Shown here: positions 58,177 through 64,000 of the stretch, piece after piece | Numbering within the stretch: position 1 is the first letter of the stretch | How the letters are laid out: every line of letters starts with the position of its first letter | Source of the DNA: Staphylococcus delphini | Lineage (GTDB): Bacteria > Bacillota > Bacilli > Staphylococcales > Staphylococcaceae | NCBI RefSeq assembly: GCF_900636325.1 | Contig: NZ_LR134263.1 | Span: 2,728,001 to 2,792,000, forward strand | Length of the DNA: 64,000 nt | Reading direction: 5' to 3' | Made by a program: the position numbers and the translations under genes | Notes under the pieces: model-generated | What the model saw: only the letters and a program-made list of their open reading frames with translations | Told to the model about the DNA's origin: nothing | The model's database searches: none

Positions 58177-59103
58177 ATGTTAAAACTTGCGGATTGGAAA
58201 GATGAAAAAGAGACGCTCCACCGTTTATCACAAATTCTAGGTAAACATAAGTTGGCAAGTGCCTTTCAAGAACCACAATGGCAACATGTCGTGTTAGATA
58301 TTACAACGACAGGCTTTTCTACAGGCATACTGTTCTATCAATCGTCTACCTATAGTGTGAGTGTGAATTTAGTGAAACATATGATTTTAATTGAGACGAA
58401 TGATGGCGAAGAGACGATTCCTTTAAAAGATGGCGTGACGATTCAAAGCTACTATCAACAAATTCAGGATGCATTACATCGTCATGGTATCGAGGTAGCG
58501 ATTAATGAGCGCCCACAAGAAGTAGAGGATACGACACCATTTTCTGAGGACACCACACACTGTCATTATGATGAGTCAGTGAGTCGTGAAGTGTTAAAGC
58601 TGATGACATTTGCGACACGTGCCATGCAATATTTCATTGCACCTTATCGCGCGCGCAAAATGAAGCCGGGACTTTTCTGGGGGACTTTCGACATCTCATG
58701 TTTAGTGCACTACAATGCCTTTCATGAAATGTTTGAACCTTCCCAAGTTATTGAGTATGCGGCGTTTGATGAACACTTTATCGAATTCGGCTTCTGGTTT
58801 GGTGACGACCGATTCGAAGGGCCAACGTTTTTTGTATTACCTTATCCATTCGTTAGCCAAGACTTTACATTCGACCAGCCTTTAATCTCGGACGCGTATT
58901 TTGACCGTCAACTCACGGAATTAATCTATGAAATGAAACAGATGACACCTGAAACCCTAGATACACTTTCAACATTTTTCAATCAAGGGTTCGAGATTTT
59001 CAAAACCCATTTATCATGGGAAAACTGTCAACATTTCTTAGTACCACTAAAAATGAATACGAACCAAATTCAAGAAACCCCCTACACGGATAGTCCTCAA
59101 TAA
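58177..59103 (+). CDS. DUF5996 family protein
   Basis: 308 residues from the ATG at 58177, preceded by GGAGG. LADWKDEKETLHRLSQILGK, FFYxSTY-like strand FYQSSTYSVSVNL, MKPGLFWGTFDISCLVHYN and EYAAFDEHFIEFGFWFGDDR match the DUF5996 family of uncharacterised cytosolic proteins. Many His, Asp and Glu residues could bind metal. Monocistronic with its own terminator. Confidence 0.75.
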   Translation: MLKLADWKDEKETLHRLSQILGKHKLASAFQEPQWQHVVLDITTTGFSTGILFYQSSTYSVSVNLVKHMILIETNDGEETIPLKDGVTIQSYYQQIQDALHRHGIEVAINERPQEVEDTTPFSEDTTHCHYDESVSREVLKLMTFATRAMQYFIAPYRARKMKPGLFWGTFDISCLVHYNAFHEMFEPSQVIEYAAFDEHFIEFGFWFGDDRFEGPTFFVLPYPFVSQDFTFDQPLISDAYFDRQLTELIYEMKQMTPETLDTLSTFFNQGFEIFKTHLSWENCQHFLVPLKMNTNQIQETPYTDSPQ

Positions 59104-59110
59104 AACTAAA

Positions 59111-59151
59111 GACGAGATGTCCTCACATATTGTGAAGCATCTCGCCTTTTT
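59111..59151. terminator. terminator after the DUF5996 gene
   Basis: GACGAGATG and CATCTCGCC flank an inner CACATATTGTG stem and are followed by TTTTT. Confidence 0.75.
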
Positions 59152-59187
59152 CATTCTCAACTCATATTCATGGATGTCACGATGCCA

Positions 59188-59463
59188 TTACGCACCATAT
59201 ACATCTTGATATTCAGGTGTACTTTCCAAAACGCCTTTAGCAAATGGACATGTTGCGAAAATTTTGAAGTTGTTTTCACGTGCATCTTTTACTGCCGCTT
59301 CAACTAATTGTTTCCCTACGCCTTGCCCTCTTAATGAATCGCCCACTTCTGTATGATCAATAATAATTTGAGTTTCTCCCGGTACGTATGTCATGAGTGC
59401 TTCTGGATTGCTTTCAGATTCTCCAACATAATACTTATTATGACCTTTTTTAATTTCTGCCAT
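59188..59463 (-). CDS. small GNAT acetyltransferase (YjdJ/Yidj type)
   Basis: 91 residues. TQIIIDHTEVGDSLRGQGVGKQLVEAAVKDARE holds the acetyl-CoA loop (RGQGVGKQL), and CPFAKGVLESTPEYQDVY is the end signature of the short GNAT family (PF14542). AAAGGAGG precedes the ATG. Soluble; acceptor unknown. Convergent with the DUF5996 gene. Confidence 0.85.
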   Translation of the reverse strand: MAEIKKGHNKYYVGESESNPEALMTYVPGETQIIIDHTEVGDSLRGQGVGKQLVEAAVKDARENNFKIFATCPFAKGVLESTPEYQDVYGA

Positions 59464-59595
59464 AATGATACCTCCTTTTATAATGAATCATGCATCATTA
59501 GTATAGCGTTTTCAAAGTCGGTATCAAAATATTCGGCTTACTTGGTATAAAATTTAAACCAAATACTTTACAACGCTTTCTATTCACGTTATAAT

Positions 59596-59613
59596 TATCT
59601 CGAATTCGAAATA
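59596..59613 (+). promoter_or_regulatory. MhqR operator in front of mhqR
   Basis: TATCTCGAATTCGAAATA matches the MhqR palindrome TATCTCGAATTCGAGATA, as I recall it, at 17 of 18 positions. It lies 18 bases before the mhqR start, indicating autoregulation. Confidence 0.75.
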
Positions 59614-59631
59614 AAAAGGAGGTGTTGGCAC

Positions 59632-60063
59632 TTGCAGAGAACAGAAACTGCACTCAAAACATTAATCGGCATCAAACGAACCAATGACATGATTGATCAC
59701 ATTATTCGTAGTGACGTCAAATCATATGGGCTAAGTGTCACCGCATTTGCCGTACTTGAACTACTATACAATAAAGGTGAACATACGATTCAACGGATTC
59801 AAGAACGCATCTTAATTGCGAGTAGCAGTACAACTTATGTCATTAACTCTTTAGAAAACAAAGGTTACCTACAGCGACGCCAATGTACCAAAGATAGACG
59901 TGTCAGTTATATCTCGTTAACCGACAAAGGCCAGCAACTCATGGATAACATCTTTCCAAAGCATACGAAAGCAATCGAACAGGCTTTTTCGATACTCACA
60001 GATGAAGAATTAGCAACATTACAGCAAACATTAAAGACTTTAAGTACACAGCATGAACATTAG
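59632..60063 (+). CDS. mhqR: MarR-family quinone-sensing repressor
   Basis: 143 residues. TTG start at 59632 after GGAGG. Winged helix with LSVTAFAVLELLYNKGEHTI, the recognition region ASSSTTYVINSLENKGYLQR and the wing CTKDRRVSYISLTDKG. Cys109-type residue in RRQCTKDRR is a possible redox site. Homologue of MhqR (YkvE), which represses quinone-detoxification genes until quinones or electrophiles act. Operators lie before it and before the next gene. Confidence 0.88.
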   Translation: MQRTETALKTLIGIKRTNDMIDHIIRSDVKSYGLSVTAFAVLELLYNKGEHTIQRIQERILIASSSTTYVINSLENKGYLQRRQCTKDRRVSYISLTDKGQQLMDNIFPKHTKAIEQAFSILTDEELATLQQTLKTLSTQHEH

Positions 60064-60096
60064 CACAATGATGTGTACTTTTCTTTCACTTTCCAA

Positions 60097-60116
60097 TTAG
60101 TTCGAATTAGAGATAA
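60097..60116 (+). promoter_or_regulatory. second MhqR operator, before mhqE
   Basis: TAGTTCGAATTAGAGATA matches the same palindrome at 15 of 18 positions, 24 bases before the dioxygenase ATG. Confidence 0.65.
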
Positions 60117-60139
60117 TTAATTAAAAAGGGGTTTTTTAA

Positions 60140-61102
60140 ATGATACCATTTCCATTAAAAGGAATTCACCACGTAACAGCAATGACAGATAACGCAGAAC
60201 GTAACTATCACTTCTTTACTGATGTACTCGGTATGAGACTTGTTAAAAAAACAGTAAACCAAGATGACATTTATACGTACCACACTTTCTTCGCTGATGA
60301 TGAAGGTAACGCTGGTACAGATATGACATTCTTTGATTTCCCAAACAACCCTAAAGGCGCACCAGGTACAAACTCAATCAGCCGTGCTGGTTTCCGCGTA
60401 CCAAACGATGCAGCTTTAGAATACTACAAAGAGCGTTTCGACGAGTTTGGTGTTAAGCACGACGACATCGACACAGTATTTGGTACGAAAGTATTACGTT
60501 TTGAAGAAGAAGATGGTCAAAGATATCAACTCTTCTCAGATGAAAATAATACAGGTGTTGAACCAGGTGTCGCATGGAAAAATGGTCCTGTACCTCAAGA
60601 CAAAGCGATTTATGGTTTAGGTCCAATCGAAATTACAGTCAGCTACTATGATGAGTTCAAACAAGCATTAATGGAACTTTATGGTATGAAACCAATCAAA
60701 GAAGAAGAAAACGTTACACTTTTAGAAGTAGGTAAAGGTGGTAACGGTGGTCAAGTCATCTTACGTAAAGACGAATCAAAAGAAAGCCGTCCAGGTTATG
60801 GTCAAGTGCACCACGTATCATTCCGTGTAGAAAATGACAAAGCAATTGAAGAATGGTTTGAAAGATACAATGAATTAGGTGTAAGAAGCTCTGGTATTGT
60901 AGACCGTTTCTACTTCAAAGCACTTTACACTCGCGTGGGTCACATCTTAATCGAACTTTCAACTGACGGTCCAGGATTCATGGGTGACGAGCCATACGAA
61001 ACTTTAGGTGAATCATTATCATTACCACCATTCTTAGAAGATCAAAGAGCGTACATCGAATCTGAAGTACGCCCATTTGACACAACACGTAGCACAAAAT
61101 AA
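60140..61102 (+). CDS. mhqE: ring-cleaving dioxygenase (glyoxalase/VOC family)
   Basis: 320 residues made of two VOC halves. Metal ligands are expected from GIHHVTAMTDN (His11/12) and, in the second half, GQVHHVSFRVEND and ILIELSTDGPGF. Close to B. subtilis MhqO and S. aureus MhqE, which open catechol or hydroquinone rings. AAAGGGG precedes the ATG. Member of the MhqR regulon here. Confidence 0.9.
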   Translation: MIPFPLKGIHHVTAMTDNAERNYHFFTDVLGMRLVKKTVNQDDIYTYHTFFADDEGNAGTDMTFFDFPNNPKGAPGTNSISRAGFRVPNDAALEYYKERFDEFGVKHDDIDTVFGTKVLRFEEEDGQRYQLFSDENNTGVEPGVAWKNGPVPQDKAIYGLGPIEITVSYYDEFKQALMELYGMKPIKEEENVTLLEVGKGGNGGQVILRKDESKESRPGYGQVHHVSFRVENDKAIEEWFERYNELGVRSSGIVDRFYFKALYTRVGHILIELSTDGPGFMGDEPYETLGESLSLPPFLEDQRAYIESEVRPFDTTRSTK

Positions 61103-61147
61103 GACACGCATTCATGTGCAAAAGTGATATGAGAATGGAGGGCGACC

Positions 61148-61765
61148 ATGTACGCTTTTTACGCATCTGAATTATCAAAACAGCAAATGTATAAATTTTT
61201 AATCGGTTCTGTTGTGCCTCGACCTATCGCATTAATTACGAGTCAGTCTGAGGAAGGTCTTCTCAATATTGCACCGTTCAGCTTTTTCAATATTGTCGCT
61301 TCAGAACCAGCACTATTGTCGGTAGCAATCAATCGTAAAGAAGGCGAGATGAAAGACACTGCGCGCAATATCTTAACGACGAAAGAAGCAGTCGTGCATG
61401 TCGTCACTGAAGATAACGTTGCGAATGCGAATCAAACGGCTGCGCTGCTACCTCCTGATGAAAGCGAATTGGATCATACGACATTTACGACGACAGATTC
61501 GGAAATGGTCAGCGTTCCTAGCTTGAATGAAAGTAGTATCCGATTTGAAGTCAAGCTCTATCAACACGTTGAAATTAAAAATGCTCGCAATGAAAACACA
61601 AATGATTTGTTATTACTTGAAATTCAAAAGGTTTATATAGATGAAGATTTATTTGATCTAGAAAAAGGGTATATTGACGTAGAAAATGTTAAACCCGTAA
61701 GCCGACTTGCTGGCGATGACTATGCACGTTTAGGCGAAACATTTACAATCGAAAGACCGAGATAA
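61148..61765 (+). CDS. flavin reductase-like FMN-binding protein
   Basis: 205 residues. QMYKFLIGSVVPRPIALITS and NIAPFSFFNIVASEPALLSVAINR are the flavin reductase-like domain; the pattern (IGSVVPRPIA, PFSFFN) is the flavoredoxin/DIM6 type. It lies between mhqE and mhqD, spaced 45 and 21 bases, so it is part of the quinone-stress operon. It may reduce quinones or supply reduced flavin; not shown. Confidence 0.85.
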   Translation: MYAFYASELSKQQMYKFLIGSVVPRPIALITSQSEEGLLNIAPFSFFNIVASEPALLSVAINRKEGEMKDTARNILTTKEAVVHVVTEDNVANANQTAALLPPDESELDHTTFTTTDSEMVSVPSLNESSIRFEVKLYQHVEIKNARNENTNDLLLLEIQKVYIDEDLFDLEKGYIDVENVKPVSRLAGDDYARLGETFTIERPR

Positions 61766-61786
61766 TCACAAAAGAGGTGACACGAG

Positions 61787-62374
61787 ATGGAACACATTTT
61801 TAAACAAGGTGACTCTTCAAAACCAACATTCGTCTTATTACATGGGACAGGCGGTAACGAGCATGACCTTTTACCCGTTGCCGAAATGTTAGACCCTTCT
61901 TACAATGTTTTAGGTGTACGCGGGAATATCTCAGAAAATGGGATGAACCGCTTCTTTAAACGTCACGGTGAAGGCCAATATGACGTAGAAGACTTGAAAT
62001 TTAGAACAACTGAATTGCACGAATTCCTTGAAAGTGCAGCAGACAAATACCATTTCGACTTAGATCAAGTGGTTTTAGTAGGCTTCTCAAACGGCTCAAA
62101 CATGGCGATTAGCTTAATGTTGAATGAAGCGATGCCGTACAAAAAGGGCTTATTATTTGCACCACTTTATCCATTAGACGTCCCCGAAGACCTTGACTTA
62201 TCCGATCAATCTGTCTACCTTTCAATGGGTAAAAATGATCCTATGGTACCTGTTGAAGCAAGCGAATACGTTCGTCGTATCTTTAAAGAACGTGGTGCAG
62301 ACGTTACTGAATATTGGGTCAATAGCCACGAATTAACGCAAGACACCGTATTAGCTGCTAAAGAAACATTATAA
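61787..62374 (+). CDS. mhqD: carboxylesterase/phospholipase
   Basis: 195 residues. Alpha/beta hydrolase with LLHGTGGNEHDLLPVAEML as oxyanion loop, nucleophile Ser in VGFSNGSNMA, Asp in MGKNDPMVP and His in NSHELTQD. Matches MhqD, which degrades products of ring cleavage. AGAGGTGA precedes the ATG. Last gene of the operon. Confidence 0.9.
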   Translation: MEHIFKQGDSSKPTFVLLHGTGGNEHDLLPVAEMLDPSYNVLGVRGNISENGMNRFFKRHGEGQYDVEDLKFRTTELHEFLESAADKYHFDLDQVVLVGFSNGSNMAISLMLNEAMPYKKGLLFAPLYPLDVPEDLDLSDQSVYLSMGKNDPMVPVEASEYVRRIFKERGADVTEYWVNSHELTQDTVLAAKETL

Positions 62375-62376
62375 CG

Positions 62377-62423
62377 CATGAAAAAAGAGCTTAGGTGCGC
62401 GGGCCTAGGCTCTTTTTTCATGC
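62377..62423. terminator. bidirectional terminator after mhqD
   Basis: GCATGAAAAAAGAGC and GCTCTTTTTTCATGC are perfectly complementary around a GC-rich inner stem (TTAGG/CCTAG). Confidence 0.9.
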
Positions 62424-62437
62424 TGTTTTTGATATGG

Positions 62438-62941
62438 TTATTTTTCTATAGTAATTTTACTTTTAGCGTAATAATAGGAAAAAACGCCAAACAAGATGCT
62501 TCCGATCAGCCATCCTAAAAAGTTGATATCCGAAAAAGTGAGTCGTTGGTGTGAAAGGAATGCAAACAATATATTGATTAACAACGAGATTACAAGGAAC
62601 AATACACTCGCAAAAATGCATTGGAATCTTACTTTTTTCAACATAGCGTGATATGCTTCTTTGCTATAAACTACTTCTTTATATACATCAGCTTTCTTCA
62701 AAGTAATTAAAACAGATACAGCGTTAAACAATACTAGAACGAGTATCAAAACAGTTCCGACGCTCAATGTATTTTGATATGCATCAACAGCAAGACTAAT
62801 AAAAAGGAATAACAAAAGTATCCAAAAAGAGTTCAAAAATAAGTACGTCATTTTTTCATTAATCAATTGTTCTTCTCTCTCATCTCGACCTTGCATGAAA
62901 CCTAACATACGATTTATGAAGCGCTTTTTGTTATCCATCAT
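62438..62941 (-). CDS. membrane protein paired with an HTH regulator
   Basis: 167 residues. Basic N-terminus with GRDEREEQLINEKMTYL, then four membrane spans (about 33-52, 56-76, 108-130, 140-160). Such proteins commonly follow small XRE regulators in Firmicutes; the family name is not certain (DUF6773/DUF3278-like). Six bases after the HTH gene, so co-transcribed. Role unknown, possibly a signal-receiving partner of the repressor. Confidence 0.65.
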   Translation of the reverse strand: MMDNKKRFINRMLGFMQGRDEREEQLINEKMTYLFLNSFWILLLFLFISLAVDAYQNTLSVGTVLILVLVLFNAVSVLITLKKADVYKEVVYSKEAYHAMLKKVRFQCIFASVLFLVISLLINILFAFLSHQRLTFSDINFLGWLIGSILFGVFSYYYAKSKITIEK

Positions 62942-62947
62942 GTCCTA

Positions 62948-63139
62948 TCAGTCCTCCCAAAAAATATCATTCAAGGTGACACCTAATGTTAAACAAATAC
63001 TAATGCATAACTTCAGTGACGGGTTGTATTTATTATTTTCAATCAAATTAATCGTTTGTCTGGAGACCCCTACTTTTCGAGACAATTCTAATTGGGAAAT
63101 CCCACATTTTTTCCTATATTCCACCAATCGATTCATCAT
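62948..63139 (-). CDS. XRE-family HTH transcriptional regulator
   Basis: 63 residues (62 if the second ATG is used; both follow GGGG). NRLVEYRKKCGISQLELSRK and VGVSRQTINLIENNKYNPSL form a complete Cro/CI helix-turn-helix of the YgzD kind. Paralogous to the broken copy at 56.07 kb. Operon with the membrane-protein gene. Likely represses its own operon. Confidence 0.88.
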   Translation of the reverse strand: MMNRLVEYRKKCGISQLELSRKVGVSRQTINLIENNKYNPSLKLCISICLTLGVTLNDIFWED

Positions 63140-63288
63140 GTATGCCCCTTTCAGAATGTCACATATATTGTACTTTTATATTATGAGATTTTCAGGAGGA
63201 TGTCAAATATAAATGACATTTTCCTCAAAATAAAAATGCGTACGACCAAGCCACCATCGCTCACTTGATCATACGCATAGATATATGA

Positions 63289-63603
63289 CTAACCTTTTAT
63301 TGTTGTTAATACTTTTTTCGGAACTTCATTTTCAGCTATAGGTTCGACATTCAAAATAACCCCTTTTTGATCCGTCATCGTCACTTTAATCCAGTCGCCC
63401 TCTTTCATTTGTTCAATATCTTTATTTAAATATGCCGTATGCTTGTCATTTTCAGAATACAAAGCGATACTGTCATTTTTGTGCGTCACTTGGCCATAAT
63501 AAACTTCTTTTTGATTCAAATTGATTAAACTCATTGAAATATAGACCACCATAGTCACCAATAATACCGATATGGCAATCAGTTCAACTTTTTTGCGTGT
63601 CAT
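63289..63603 (-). CDS. small membrane-anchored protein of unknown function
   Basis: 104 residues. One N-terminal span (about 7-27, LIAISVLLVTMVVYISMSLI) and an outer domain of short beta strands (YYGQVTHKNDSIALYSENDK, GDWIKVTMTDQKGVILNVEP) that may be an OB- or SH3-like fold. AGGAG lies upstream of the ATG. Conserved hypothetical in staphylococci; no function known. Confidence 0.65.
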   Translation of the reverse strand: MTRKKVELIAISVLLVTMVVYISMSLINLNQKEVYYGQVTHKNDSIALYSENDKHTAYLNKDIEQMKEGDWIKVTMTDQKGVILNVEPIAENEVPKKVLTTIKG

Positions 63604-63898
63604 GTTGCCTCTCCTTTAGTCAAACAAGATAATACCACTATATCCAAGTTGGTGGTAAAGGTCATAGCCCCTAAGACCGAAATCTTCATACAGCTAGAAA
63701 AGTAGGAAGCTAGCAAACAAGACTATTTTCATCCTCAGAAAATAAAAATAGACGTACCCGAGACTTCCCTCAACATACGTCTATTTACAAACGGTTTGAT
63801 ATTTAATTATTAGAATATGAATCTACACCTAGATTGCAAGAACCGTGCAAGACTTCTGACAGCCAAAAAGAAAAGGTGCAAGTCATCTAAGTCTAACA
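63604..63898. other. intergenic region with a hairpin
   Basis: AATAGACGTA and TACGTCTATT (63747-63786) form a hairpin with a 20-base loop containing CCCGAGACTTCCCTC; probably a terminator. Nothing else is supported. Confidence 0.5.
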
Positions 63899-64000
63899 TC
63901 ACTTACGATACAATCGGATTTGAATCTCCACATAATCCTCATGTTCTTTTTCTTTCTGTTCATACCGAATCCCATTAGCACGGATTTCCATCAAACTATC
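63899..64000 (-). CDS. C-terminal end of an unidentified gene (cut by window edge)
   Basis: The last 33 codons before TGA at 63899 read SLMEIRANGIRYEQKEKEHE and DYVEIQIRLYRK; the gene extends past 64000. The charged, beta-prone end is too short to identify. Confidence 0.45.
   Translation of the reverse strand, partial: DSLMEIRANGIRYEQKEKEHEDYVEIQIRLYRK

Noticed and set aside
63640..63790. Possible third copy of the dispersed hairpin element
   Set aside because: Shares only short strings (AGCCCCTA, CGAGACT) in a different order; not enough to claim homology.

Overview
This window is chromosomal DNA of a Staphylococcus. The evidence is the gene order (xpt-pbuX-guaB-guaA, ahpCF, rpsF-ssb-rpsR, ychF, metICFE under a Met T-box, ureEFGD, mhq operon), strong GGAGG ribosome sites, and an Sbi-type IgG/complement-binding surface protein. 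The Sbi homologue, the large KatE-type catalase and the lactococcin-972-like locus fit the coagulase-variable intermedius/hyicus side of the genus rather than S. aureus itself. The species cannot be fixed from the sequence alone.

Layout. 1-2.3 kb: start of an arginyl-tRNA synthetase, a secreted protein, then AT-rich decayed DNA ending in a broken tyrosine integrase abutting the 3' end of guaA, a classic island attachment site. 2.3-7.6 kb: purine salvage operon on the minus strand under a guanine riboswitch. 7.7-12.6 kb: SigB-type stress gene, an acetyltransferase-like protein, a coiled-coil DNA-binding protein, thiO under a TPP riboswitch, and a cystine transporter. 13-16.4 kb: lactococcin-972-like bacteriocin with a DUF1430 permease, YxeA-like protein and ABC ATPase. 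16.5-30.7 kb: nfrA, ahpCF with a PerR box, ypuA-like gene, bioB with a BirA-type operator, metNIQ, adenosine deaminase, catalase, MFS pump. 30.9-39.1 kb: ribosomal S6/SSB/S18 operon, sbi-like gene with a SaeR-type box, an ABC exporter, ychF, DUF951, mscS and parB-like genes. 39.2-46 kb: methionine biosynthesis operon under a T-box. 46.1-52.6 kb: accessory island with arsRBC, chrA, a serine-recombinase-like protein lacking catalytic residues, SulP and Usp, framed by 89-bp direct repeats. 53-55.6 kb: urease accessory genes without ureABC. 56-64 kb: cstA, DUF5996 gene, mhqR-mhqE-flavin reductase-mhqD, an HTH/membrane pair and hypothetical proteins.

The genes form several regulatory circuits readable from DNA: guanine and TPP riboswitches, T-box, S6:S18 leader, PerR, BirA, MhqR, SigB, SaeR-like and CcpA-like sites. 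The most notable observations are the repeat-flanked ars/chr/SulP island with its catalytically dead recombinase, the Sbi homologue with an internal LPETG, the urease accessory operon lacking structural genes, the lone TPP-controlled thiO, and a pair of dispersed hairpin elements each nested in a different self-complementary flank. No complete insertion sequence, CRISPR array, rRNA or tRNA gene was recognised.
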